Positions 54,341 to 62,256 of a DNA stretch of 64,000 nt are shown in pieces. Numbering within the stretch: position 1 is the first letter of the stretch; each line of letters opens with the position of its first letter. The position numbers and the translations under genes were made by a program. Origin of the DNA: CAIQQQ01 sp040399685 (lineage in GTDB: Bacteria; Pseudomonadota; Alphaproteobacteria; Acetobacterales; Acetobacteraceae); the NCBI GenBank assembly GCA_040399685.1, contig JBBART010000003.1, positions 186,001 through 250,000 on the forward strand, given 5' to 3'. A model generated the notes under the pieces. It searched no databases and was not told where the DNA came from. It saw only the letters and a program-made list of their open reading frames with translations.

Positions 54341-54760
54341 ATGTCCGATACCACACAAGCCGCCCGGCCCAACAATCGCTTTGCCGCCATGGGCTTCCTG
54401 GCGATGTGCTTCGGCATCGTGGGGTTGATCGGCGTGTTCGCCACCTTCGCCGCCCCCCTGCCTCTCTACCGCGCCCTGATGCGCGACACGACGCTTGATG
54501 AAGCATTGGTCGCCCTGCATAGCCCAAACCCTCAGGCGGGCCTGGACGCACTGAAATTGCGGCTGGATGACAGTGCCGCCGCATTCAGCCCCCTGCCCGC
54601 AAACCCGGATGCCGCCGTGGCCGCCGAGCGCCGCGCCATGCATCAGCGGTTTCGCGAGGATGCCGATGCCGTTGCCGCACGCATGAAACTGATGATCGGA
54701 ATCGTGACGGTGATGGCCGCCATCTTCGGCGGCGCCATCACGGGGCTTGGCCGGCGCTGA
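54341..54760 (+). CDS. Small two-helix membrane protein, unknown function
   Basis: A 139-residue protein. AGGAG lies seven bases before ATG 54341. TM1 is FAAMGFLAMCFGIVGLIGVFATFA (about 14-37) and TM2 is MKLMIGIVTVMAAIFGGAITGLG near the C-terminus. Between them is a periplasmic, Ala-rich helical stretch of about 75 residues. I recognise no family. It is convergent with the oxyR remnant. Confidence 0.75.
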   Translation: MSDTTQAARPNNRFAAMGFLAMCFGIVGLIGVFATFAAPLPLYRALMRDTTLDEALVALHSPNPQAGLDALKLRLDDSAAAFSPLPANPDAAVAAERRAMHQRFREDADAVAARMKLMIGIVTVMAAIFGGAITGLGRR

Positions 54761-54769
54761 ATTCATCCG

Positions 54770-55100
54770 CGCCGGCCGGCACGAACGAATCGCGCACCAC
54801 AGACAACGCTTCCGGGCCGGCGCAGGGCAGCGTCAGCAACGCCACGTCCAGTCGGTCCGACGTGAGGCCCTCGGTGAGGGTCGCCGTGGCGTCCTCGCTC
54901 AGGACCAGCAGCAAATTCGGAAACGCCAGCCGTAACGCCGACGTCAGGCGCGGGGGGCGATTCGCGGGCCTCGACCATCGCCGCCAACGCCGCAAGCGCC
55001 CGCTTCACCAGAGTGCGCCCAAGCAGCGTGAACAGCACATGCTGGCCGCTGCCGCCGTCCAGGGTGCACGGCGTGACTGCCCACGACCCGGCGGCCTTCG
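54770..55100 (-). pseudogene. Remnant of an oxyR-like LysR-type regulator
   Basis: On the minus strand two short frames carry pieces of an OxyR-like protein. One reads AVTPCTL, then LFTLLGRTLVKRALAALAAMVEAR, resembling the end of the LysR helix-turn-helix and linker helix. The other reads LTSALRLAFPNLLLVLSEDA, then TATLTEGLTSDRLDVALLTLPCAGPEALSV, which lines up with the OxyR effector domain (FPKLEMYLHEAQTHQLLAQLDSGKLD in E. coli, split here). The frames disagree, most of the DNA-binding and C-terminal parts are missing, and no start is credible. Position beside ahpC fits a former oxyR-ahpC pair. Confidence 0.6.
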
Positions 55101-55264
55101 ATGGTTTGGTGGAATCGGCCGATACGTTCCAACGGTTGAAACAGGTTGATTTTCCCGATCGAAATTGCGCAACCAATTCATTGGACCGCAATTGTGCACT
55201 GCGGCATAACGCCTATGTCGGGGAGTGTGCGGTGTTGCACGGCCTCGAAGACCTGGAGAGTTTT

Positions 55265-55837
55265 ATGCTGACTGTTGGTGATAAATTTCCCGAATTCCAC
55301 CTCACCGCCGTCAAGGGCGGGCCGGATGGCCTCGGCGGTCCCGGCAAGTCGTTCATTGAGATCAACAACGCCACCGACGAAGGCAAGTGGAAGATCGTGT
55401 TCTTCTGGCCGAAGGATTTCACCTTCATCTGCCCGACCGAAATCGCCGCATTCGGCAAGCTGAACACCGATTTCAACGATCGTGACGCGGTGCTCTACGG
55501 CGCCTCGACCGACAATGAATTCGTGCATCTCAACTGGCGCCTGCACAACGCCGACATCAACGACCTGCCCTTCCCCATGCTGGCCGACGTCAAGCGCGAC
55601 CTGTCGTCCGCCCTGGGCATTCTGGACAAGACCGAAGGCGTGGCCCTGCGCGCCACGTTCATCGTCGATCCGTATGGCATCATCCAGTGGGCCTCGGTGA
55701 ACGGCCTCAACGTCGGCCGCAATCCGGCCGAAGTGATCCGCATTCTGGACGCGTTGCAGACCGATGAGCTTTGCCCATGCGGCTGGACCAAGGGCGAAGA
55801 GACCTTGAGCCCGGTTGAATTGTTCAAAGCCGCCTGA
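55265..55837 (+). CDS. ahpC: Alkyl hydroperoxide reductase AhpC (2-Cys peroxiredoxin, mycobacterial type)
   Basis: Encodes 190 residues from ATG 55265, behind GGAGAG. The peroxidatic Cys is in FFWPKDFTFICPTEIAAFGKL and the resolving cysteines are in TDELCPCGWTKGEE. The sequence follows mycobacterial AhpC closely (VGDKFPEFHLTAV, LPFPMLADVKRDLSSALGIL, RATFIVDPYGIIQ), not the enteric AhpC that uses AhpF. It reduces peroxides and is probably recycled by AhpD encoded next. Confidence 0.95.
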   Translation: MLTVGDKFPEFHLTAVKGGPDGLGGPGKSFIEINNATDEGKWKIVFFWPKDFTFICPTEIAAFGKLNTDFNDRDAVLYGASTDNEFVHLNWRLHNADINDLPFPMLADVKRDLSSALGILDKTEGVALRATFIVDPYGIIQWASVNGLNVGRNPAEVIRILDALQTDELCPCGWTKGEETLSPVELFKAA

Positions 55838-55862
55838 GTTTTCTGCCCGTTTCTTGACGTCC

Positions 55863-55894
55863 GCCGGGCCCTTCAGGGGGTCCGGCATTTTTTT
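55863..55894 (+). terminator. Terminator or attenuator between ahpC and ahpD
   Basis: A stem GCCGGGCCC (55863-55871) pairs with GGGTCCGGC (55878-55886), one G-T pair, followed by ATTTTTTT. It lies 25 bp after ahpC and 20 bp before ahpD. Partial read-through would give more AhpC than AhpD. Confidence 0.7.
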
Positions 55895-55905
55895 GGAGAC
55901 TTGCC

Positions 55906-56433
55906 ATGTCGATCGAGACCCTGAAGAACGCCTTGCCCGAGTACGCCAAGGACCAGAAGCTCAACCTCGGATCGCTGGCGATCGACCCGTCGCTGACCGC
56001 CCAGCAGCTTGCCGGCACCTTCATCGTGTCCGCCCTGGCCTCGCGCAATGCCGTGGTGATCCGCGAGATCGTTGCAGAATTCGGCCCCAGACTTTCGGCA
56101 GAGGCGCTGACGGCAGCCAAGGCAGCAGCTTCGGTGATGGGCATGAACAACATCTATTACCGTTTCACCCATCTGGTGGGCGGTGATTATCCGAAGCTTC
56201 CGGCCAAGCTGCGCATGAACATCATGGCCAAGCCAGGTGCGGACAAGGTGGATTTCGAGCTTTGGTCGCTTGCCGTGTCTGCCATCAACGGCTGTGGCAT
56301 GTGCATGGAAAGCCACGAGAAAGTGGTGCGCCACGGCGGACTTTCGACCGAACAGGTGCAAACGGCGGTTCGTATTGCAGCCGTGGTTCATGCCGTGGCC
56401 GTGACACTTGAGGCAGAAGCCGCTTTGGGCTGA
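55906..56433 (+). CDS. ahpD: Alkyl hydroperoxidase AhpD
   Basis: A 175-residue AhpD, start [23 protein letters not shown], very like the mycobacterial protein. The thiol active site is [18 protein letters not shown], with CxxC and the proton-relay Glu and His. With lipoylated dihydrolipoamide acyltransferase it can reduce AhpC. GGAGA precedes the ATG. Confidence 0.94.
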   Translation: MSIETLKNALPEYAKDQKLNLGSLAIDPSLTAQQLAGTFIVSALASRNAVVIREIVAEFGPRLSAEALTAAKAAASVMGMNNIYYRFTHLVGGDYPKLPAKLRMNIMAKPGADKVDFELWSLAVSAINGCGMCMESHEKVVRHGGLSTEQVQTAVRIAAVVHAVAVTLEAEAALG

Positions 56434-56494
56434 TCGCTTCATCTTCGGTTAACCCGAAGGCGCCATGCTGGTCCCGGTATGATAGGGGCCTTGC

Positions 56495-58135
56495 ATGCTG
56501 TCCTCCGACACGCTGGCGGCCGCGAAACCGACGGCACGAGCATCCGTCGGCGGGGCGGACAGATTTCTGGCGTTCGCCTTTGCCGCCGCTGATTTGCTGG
56601 TTGAAACGGATGCGGATGGCGTCATCGGCTTTGCCGCGGGCGCCTTCCGCACCCGGCTTGGCCAGGACGCCGCCAGCTATATCGGGCGGCGAATCACCTG
56701 CCTCTTCGCGGCCACCGATCATGAAACGTTGGAAATCGCCCTGGCCATGGTGCGGCAGAGCGGCCGTATTGCGCCGATGGTTCTGCATTTGGCCGATTCC
56801 GTTGGCTCGCCGCAGTCGGTCGGCGCGTTCCTGCTGCGGATGGATGGCCACCAGGCAAGGCTGAGCTTCTCGATAGGCCCTCTGGCCGATGCATCCGGTG
56901 CGGTCAGCATTGGCACTCCAAGCTTTGCCGATCAGCGCGGATTTTCCCGCATAGCGGAGGCCGCCTTGCGCGAGGGCCGCGCCAGCGCGCTGGGTTTGGT
57001 CGAGGTCAAAGGCTGGGACCGGGTGCGCGAATGCCTGTCCGGCGATGACAGGCGCACCCTTGAGGACCAGATCGGCCACGCCTTGAATGAAGGCCCCGCC
57101 GGCAGCACCACAGGCCGTCTGGCCGATGGGCGCTATGGCATGGTGGCCGACAGCGCCATCGACATGGCCGGACTCGTCGCCCGCTTGCAGGCGGCATTGC
57201 AGGCAAGCCGCGCCGCTGGGCAGGCAACCGTTGAAGGCTCGCAGATCGTGCTGGACACCGGGCAGATGCCGTCTCCCCAGGCCACGCGGGCGCTGCGCTA
57301 TGCCTTGGGCCGATTCGCCGATGGCGGCCATCAGGCCACGGACGCCGCCGGCACCAGGGGCGGATTGGCCGGCATCATCGCCAAGGCCGAACAATATGCG
57401 CAGGCCGTGCGCACCACCCTGGCGGAACGCCGGTTTCGCCTGCTCTACCAACCGGTTGTGACGCTGCATGATCGCTCCGTGCATCATTACGAGGCATTGC
57501 TGCGCCCGTTTCCCATCGAAGGGCTGACCGCGCAGGGGCCCCAGGAATTCGTGGCGTTTGCCGAGGCGCTGGGGCTGTCGGAGGAATTGGACTGGGCGGT
57601 GCTGGAGACAGCAATCGCTGCCCTGCAAATGAATGCCGGCGTGTCGATTGCCGTCAACATGTCCGGCCTGTCGATGCAAAACCCGGCCTATCGGGAGCGA
57701 CTGTTGAAGCGGCTTGCGGAGTTGCGGTGCGAGGGCGGCAAGCTGGACCCCAGCCGCCTGCTGATTGAACTGACGGAGACGGCCGAAATCGAGGATCTGG
57801 ACGCGGCAGCCTCGACCATGGAGCGCCTGCGCTCGGTCGGCGTGCCGGTCTGCCTGGACGATTTCGGGGCCGGTGTGGCTGTTTTTCGCTATCTGCGGGC
57901 GTTTGGTGTGGATTTCGTCAAACTGGACGGAGACTACGTGCGCGCTGCCTGCAAAACGCGGCGCGACCGTGTGCTGGTGGCATCCATGGTTGAACTGGCC
58001 ATCACCGCCGGTGCGCGCGTGGTGGCAGAAATGATTGAAACCGAGGCCGAATTCCAGGTCATGCAAGACATCGGCGTACGATTCGGCCAGGGATGGCTGT
58101 TCGGCAAGCCCGGTCGGCTGCCCGGATCAAAATAG
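56495..58135 (+). CDS. EAL-domain protein, probable cyclic-di-GMP phosphodiesterase
   Basis: A 546-residue cytosolic protein. Residues 1-130 resemble a PAS sensor. Residues 150-270 look like a degenerate GGDEF with no GGDEF motif. EAL is at about 300-540 with catalytic residues in place: Glu333 (YEALLRPF), Asn388 (NMSG), Glu in IELTETAEIED, Asp455-Asp456 (LDDFGAG), Lys476 (VKLDG), Glu512 (VAEMIETEAE) and Gln532 (GQGWLFGKP). It starts 61 bp after ahpD, so peroxide-stress co-expression is possible. Confidence 0.9.
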   Translation: MLSSDTLAAAKPTARASVGGADRFLAFAFAAADLLVETDADGVIGFAAGAFRTRLGQDAASYIGRRITCLFAATDHETLEIALAMVRQSGRIAPMVLHLADSVGSPQSVGAFLLRMDGHQARLSFSIGPLADASGAVSIGTPSFADQRGFSRIAEAALREGRASALGLVEVKGWDRVRECLSGDDRRTLEDQIGHALNEGPAGSTTGRLADGRYGMVADSAIDMAGLVARLQAALQASRAAGQATVEGSQIVLDTGQMPSPQATRALRYALGRFADGGHQATDAAGTRGGLAGIIAKAEQYAQAVRTTLAERRFRLLYQPVVTLHDRSVHHYEALLRPFPIEGLTAQGPQEFVAFAEALGLSEELDWAVLETAIAALQMNAGVSIAVNMSGLSMQNPAYRERLLKRLAELRCEGGKLDPSRLLIELTETAEIEDLDAAASTMERLRSVGVPVCLDDFGAGVAVFRYLRAFGVDFVKLDGDYVRAACKTRRDRVLVASMVELAITAGARVVAEMIETEAEFQVMQDIGVRFGQGWLFGKPGRLPGSK

Positions 58136-58157
58136 TGGAAGAACTGGTCAGTAGATC

Positions 58158-58203
58158 AAAACAAAGAAGGCCCCGGTGCACCGTAAACGATACACCGAGG
58201 CCT
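58158..58203 (-). terminator. Rho-independent terminator of the small minus-strand unit
   Basis: On the minus strand, AGGCCTCGGTG pairs with CACCGGGGCCT (one mismatch) around a 14-base loop, followed by TCTTTGTTTT. The hairpin is at 58168-58203 and the T-rich tail at 58158-58167. It ends the transcript predicted from the promoter at 58363-58392, and also lies 22 bp after the EAL gene. Confidence 0.7.
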
Positions 58204-58238
58204 CACATTGTCAGGCGGATCGAAAAGGCCGACCTGCT

Positions 58239-58331
58239 CTAAACGGCAGCCACCCTGATTGCCATAACTGACATATTCGAGGCAGGAACCCAGGTCGCGC
58301 CAGTCATCCTGGCCATGAGACAATGAGACAC
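58239..58331 (-). CDS. Predicted 30-residue small protein, or coding part of a small RNA
   Basis: On the minus strand a GTG at 58331 stands seven bases after AGGAGG, inside AAAGGAGGTGATCC, an extended perfect match to the 16S 3' end. The frame gives VSHCLMARMTGATWVPASNM, then SVMAIRVAAV and TAG at 58239. A second frame from TTG 58323 runs to 58156 with richer composition (SHGQDDWRDLGSCLEYVSYG, then NQGGCRLEQVGLFDPP), but its spacing from the ribosome site is poor. Promoter and terminator flank the unit. I recognise neither peptide. Confidence 0.45.
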   Translation of the reverse strand: MSHCLMARMTGATWVPASNMSVMAIRVAAV

Positions 58332-58362
58332 TGGATCACCTCCTTTCTTTTGTTACACCATG

Positions 58363-58392
58363 ATTAGTGCACATCTTCGCTGCACGGTTCAA
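58363..58392 (-). promoter_or_regulatory. Sigma-70-like promoter of the small minus-strand unit
   Basis: The -35 is TTGAAC (58392-58387), the spacer 18 bp, and the -10 ACTAAT (58368-58363), four of six to TATAAT. Transcription would start near 58356, giving a leader of about 25 bases before the GTG and a total RNA of about 200 bases. Confidence 0.5.
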
Positions 58393-58434
58393 GCACTGAA
58401 CGAAGCCCGCCACATTAATTCGCGTTGGCTGGCG

Positions 58435-59334
58435 TCAGGCGGCCGGCGTGGCGCGGCGGGCCCGCGAGGCCATCGCCTTCGTGGCGTCCACGCATTCCTG
58501 CGCCACGTGCCAATAGCGTGAGTCCAGTTCGATGTTGAAGACAACGTTTTCCGGAAACACACAGGTTTCGAGCAGCGCATCCCAGGGAATGCCGCCCCAG
58601 CCAACCGGCAGATGCAGGTCACCATGGCCGTAGGCGAGTCGTTCACCTTGGGTATACATCCAGATGTCATCCTGACGGCCGAAGCTGTCATGGATGTGCA
58701 GATGATCCGCAAAAGGCGCCAGCGCCGCACACTCAGCCACCAGGTCGCCACCGTGGTAGCCAAGGTTGATGAAGGCGTGGCTGAAATCGATGGTCGCGCG
58801 GACATGACGATGATCGATGGCAGCCAGCTCACGCGCCAATCGGGCGGGAGTGGGTGTCAACGCGTGGCCGTGATAGCCCGCGAACAGCGTCTCCACACAG
58901 ATGAACAGGCCGCGCTGTGCGGCCTCGTCCCCGGCACGGGCCAACCAGGCCCGCTGCCTGGCATAGGCATTCTCAATCCCGTCCGCCTGCGTGGCCGGCG
59001 CGATGCCGGCATGCATCACGTAATTGCGGCATCCAAGCTCGGCCGCCACATCAAGCGACGCCAGCAGAACCTCGAAATGCCGCGGCAGGCGCCATTCAGG
59101 GTCGGAAAAATTAATCGCAAGCGGGCCATGCGCCGAATATGCCACGTCGCGCGCGGCACAGATGGCCTTTGCCCGCCGCAGCTGCTCGGAACGAATGCGA
59201 CCACCGACAACAATATCAAAATCAAAAATCGGCAGCTCGATGCTGGCAACGCCAAATGCCTGGCATTCGTCGATCTTTTGGCCAAGATCGGACAAATCGA
59301 ATTCGCCCTGTTTGGCCGAAATTCCTGTGGTCAT
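58435..59334 (-). CDS. Sugar-phosphate isomerase/epimerase (xylose-isomerase-like TIM barrel)
   Basis: Encodes 299 residues from ATG 59334, with GGGAG nine bases upstream. TIM-barrel pieces are visible: FGVASIELPIFDFD, HGPLAINFSDPEWR, YVMHAGIAP, LFICVETLFAG, VRATIDFSHAFINLGYHGGDL, DHLHIHDSFG and VVFNIELDSRYW. The acidic and His residues fit the divalent metal site of the AP-endonuclease-2/xylose-isomerase family. The substrate is unknown, with no sugar cluster beside it. Confidence 0.83.
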   Translation of the reverse strand: MTTGISAKQGEFDLSDLGQKIDECQAFGVASIELPIFDFDIVVGGRIRSEQLRRAKAICAARDVAYSAHGPLAINFSDPEWRLPRHFEVLLASLDVAAELGCRNYVMHAGIAPATQADGIENAYARQRAWLARAGDEAAQRGLFICVETLFAGYHGHALTPTPARLARELAAIDHRHVRATIDFSHAFINLGYHGGDLVAECAALAPFADHLHIHDSFGRQDDIWMYTQGERLAYGHGDLHLPVGWGGIPWDALLETCVFPENVVFNIELDSRYWHVAQECVDATKAMASRARRATPAA

Positions 59335-59419
59335 GCGCGGTCTCCCTGAACAACACACCGCCTGTGCCATGAACCTCACTGTCGTGCGAGGTCACGGCAC
59401 ATGACGATTTCGCGCAGGT

Positions 59420-62212
59420 CTAGCCGAAGGCGCCCACCTCATGGGTGATGGCAGTGCCAATCTCACGCACCAAGGCGAACAGGCGCAGCATGGGGTCGAA
59501 GATTTCGGCGTGTTCGCGCGCATAGGCCGCCTCTGTGCGGGGGCCGCGCGGCTCGCCATAATCTCGGTCCACCGCCGGGTCGGGGGCAGCTGGGAACACT
59601 TCCGACAGCAATGCGATCGCCTGCGGGATATCGAGCCGCAGAATGCGCGCTTCGAGAGCGGCGCGGGTAACGCCGAAGCGGGGCGAAAAGTCAGGGATGG
59701 CGGTTTCCAGCAGCCAGATCCGGTGCACCAACGCCAGGCGCAACGCATGCAGCACGGCAGCGCGCACACCCATCACCGGGGCGTCAGGCCACAAGGCCTG
59801 CAACGCGACATGATCGGCCTGGATACGGCGGAACATGGCCTGCACCGGCGCGCCAAGGCCCAACCGCTCCAGCCCGCGGGCCACCGAGACCAATTGTTCG
59901 CGCCGTCCGGCGAGGCGGGCATGGCCGGCGCGGTCCAGCCAGGTTCCAGGGTCCAGCGTGGCCACCACGGCGCGCAGCACCTCCAGATCCGAATGCGCCA
60001 GCGCGTGGCCGGCCAGGTCGAGCGCCCGGCGAAACCGGGGGCTGGCCGCGCGCATTTCGGCAAAGGCGGGCGGATTGCGGGCGGCACCGGTGCCAAGGCC
60101 CTGCAACGTGTTGGCCATCCAGCCGAGTTGCTGGAGGATGGCGTTGTTGGGTATCGCCCGCAATTCGCGCGGATGGCGAATGCTGGCGGGCCCGCCCATG
60201 CCGTCCGCCTGGCGTGCTGCCGGGCGGCTGCCGGTCGGGTACAGCAAGGCCGGGCCGAAGGCGCCGAGCAGGGCCGCATAGCCTGGGTCTTCGACCAGAT
60301 CCTGCATGGAGGCGCGGGCGGTGCCGAAGAAATCAGCGGCAAAATCTGGCTCGTCATAGATCGGATCGGCACTATCGGCAGTCTGTGGAAAGGCGTGCCC
60401 GGCGATGCGGGCCACGGTGGCCAGGGCCAGTTCGGGGGTGGCGAAGAAAAGATATCCATCGCCGCCCTGGAACGCGCTTTCCTCGCGCGCCGCGATGCCG
60501 GCCGCGGAGAACGCGGCCCGACTTTGGGGGGGCGAGAGATACGCCAACCGTTCAACGAGACTGCCCGGATGCGCGCCGCGCCCGACGCTTTCGCCGTGCG
60601 TGTCGAACAATACCACCTCGACATGTTCCAGCCCGTGGCGCACCAGCGCGTCCACCACTTTCAGGCGCAGCCGCTCGATCAAATAGCTCGCGGCAAGCTG
60701 GCCGACATAGCGGCCTGAATCAGAATAACCGAATTGCAGCGCCATCCGGCCGTTTGCCGCCAGATAGGCACGGTAATGCGGGCTGCGCAGCGCTTCCTCG
60801 ATCACGCGACCGCCGCCTTCCAGCGCATCGGCGGTCTCGAACAGCGGGCTGATTTCAACGTGGCGCTCAATGCCGAACAGACGCGCCAGCCACAGCGCAC
60901 AGAGCAGGGTGTAGCCAGTCTCGGTCTCTGCGATCAGGAAGCGAACGGGTGTGGCCTGATCGATGTGCTTGGCAATCTGCGCCACCGTCATCATCAATCG
61001 GGCGGCGGAGGCCTGTTCACCGAGAATGGCGCCGAAATCGACCGGAACCGGCGTCACGGTGTCGAGCGCCGCGTTGACGGCCGCCAGCAGTGCACGGCGC
61101 TGGGCGAGGTCCTCCGGCTGGTCATCCAGGCCCAGGCGTTGCCGTGCGACGTTGTGCACCTGCGTGGCATTCAGCCGCACATGCGTGTGCGCCAGTGACA
61201 TGCCATGCGCCAAAAGGCCGGCGCGACTGACGGCCAGGGTGAGTTGCTCGTCTGGCGTGGCATCCACCATGGCGGCTTCAAACAAGGCCAGCAGCGGGTC
61301 TGGCGATCGCAACGCCACCTCGCGCTGTTCGATCACGGCATGGGCGAAGGCCACCACGGCGTCGGGGGCGGGCGTCGTGGGGCAGGCTTCCAGCTGCCCG
61401 TCCACCGCCGCCTCGGCTGCCTCGATGCGCTCCAGCAAAGGCTTTGCTGTCGGGATGGCCTGAATTTGGCTGTGCAGGCGGGCCAATTGCAGCCGCTTCA
61501 TGCGCAGGCGCAGGCGCAGCGTGTCCCACCAGAAGATATCGTTGCGGCCATCCGTGTCGTAGCCGACCCAGCTTGCCAGGATCACCGGCCGCGGGTTCAT
61601 TGCCTGCCAGCGCCCCGACCAGGTGGCACGGGCAGCCTTCAGGATAGCCGTCGACAGCAGGTCCAGCGCATCCCGCCCCTGCGTGATGGCAACCTCGGCG
61701 CGGGTGAATTCTTCTTCCAGCGTGATGGGCTTGGGCCGATGGCTGGCAAACGAGGGTGCGTCTCTGCCGCTGGCGCGTTCAGCCAGAGCCTGCTCCACCG
61801 GCGCTGGCAGCGAGAACGTAGGGTGCGCTGTGAACACGGCTGCAAAGCGGGTGCGTTCCACGGAAGCGCGAAACGCCGCCAACGGCACCGGGCTGTCGGC
61901 GGGATCTGGCCGGATCAGCCGAGCGGCAAGGTCGGCCAGGGCCTGGAGATTGGCGGGACAATCGGTCCCGCCCACATAGGCGTTGAACCGCGCGGCACGG
62001 TCGGCGAACGCGTCATCGCGCAGGGCGGCCACCAGGTTGGCGATCGAGTCGAGATCGAGTTCGCCGGTATCGATCCGTCGGCTGATCGAAAGAGCAGCCG
62101 ACAGGATCGGGTTTCCGAAGGGATCTGTCTCATGGCGCGCCCGCAACTGCGTGACCAGTTCGGTCAGTTCACGGGCGTGGACGGTGGCGTCGGTCGGGGT
62201 GTTTTGCTGCAT
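59420..62212 (-). CDS. Phosphoenolpyruvate carboxylase-like protein with altered active-site motifs
   Basis: Encodes 930 residues from ATG 62212, the length of bacterial PEP carboxylase (E. coli 883). Catalytic His130 is kept in VFTAHPTFSLP, but the following Glu of TAHPTE is Phe. GYSDSxKDGG is GYSDSGRYVGQ (495-505), Lys to Arg. HGRGGxxGRGG is HGESVGRG (539-546), three residues shorter. The C-terminal RNTG is replaced by EVGAFG. SWVGYDTDGRND replaces WxGGDRDGNP. The fold is clear, but carboxylase activity is uncertain. Confidence 0.8.
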   Translation of the reverse strand: MQQNTPTDATVHARELTELVTQLRARHETDPFGNPILSAALSISRRIDTGELDLDSIANLVAALRDDAFADRAARFNAYVGGTDCPANLQALADLAARLIRPDPADSPVPLAAFRASVERTRFAAVFTAHPTFSLPAPVEQALAERASGRDAPSFASHRPKPITLEEEFTRAEVAITQGRDALDLLSTAILKAARATWSGRWQAMNPRPVILASWVGYDTDGRNDIFWWDTLRLRLRMKRLQLARLHSQIQAIPTAKPLLERIEAAEAAVDGQLEACPTTPAPDAVVAFAHAVIEQREVALRSPDPLLALFEAAMVDATPDEQLTLAVSRAGLLAHGMSLAHTHVRLNATQVHNVARQRLGLDDQPEDLAQRRALLAAVNAALDTVTPVPVDFGAILGEQASAARLMMTVAQIAKHIDQATPVRFLIAETETGYTLLCALWLARLFGIERHVEISPLFETADALEGGGRVIEEALRSPHYRAYLAANGRMALQFGYSDSGRYVGQLAASYLIERLRLKVVDALVRHGLEHVEVVLFDTHGESVGRGAHPGSLVERLAYLSPPQSRAAFSAAGIAAREESAFQGGDGYLFFATPELALATVARIAGHAFPQTADSADPIYDEPDFAADFFGTARASMQDLVEDPGYAALLGAFGPALLYPTGSRPAARQADGMGGPASIRHPRELRAIPNNAILQQLGWMANTLQGLGTGAARNPPAFAEMRAASPRFRRALDLAGHALAHSDLEVLRAVVATLDPGTWLDRAGHARLAGRREQLVSVARGLERLGLGAPVQAMFRRIQADHVALQALWPDAPVMGVRAAVLHALRLALVHRIWLLETAIPDFSPRFGVTRAALEARILRLDIPQAIALLSEVFPAAPDPAVDRDYGEPRGPRTEAAYAREHAEIFDPMLRLFALVREIGTAITHEVGAFG

Positions 62213-62256
62213 GTGCGAAGTTTGCAATGCAGTCCCGCGCAATGCAACGTTCCGGT

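Noticed and set aside
54862..55149. Plus-strand open frame across the oxyR remnant and the extended ahpC frame back to 55013
   Set aside because: Neither has a start with a ribosome site, and the AhpC family start is MLTVGDKFPEF at 55265.
58300..58350. Fragment of a 16S rRNA gene
   Set aside because: Only the terminal 18 bases match. The preceding sequence has none of the conserved GTAACAAGGTA or helix 45 region, so a degraded rrn operon is unlikely.
59420..62212. Calling the PEP-carboxylase homologue a pseudogene
   Set aside because: The frame is intact over 930 codons with no frameshift, and the altered motifs are replaced by orderly sequence, which suggests a divergent functional family rather than decay.
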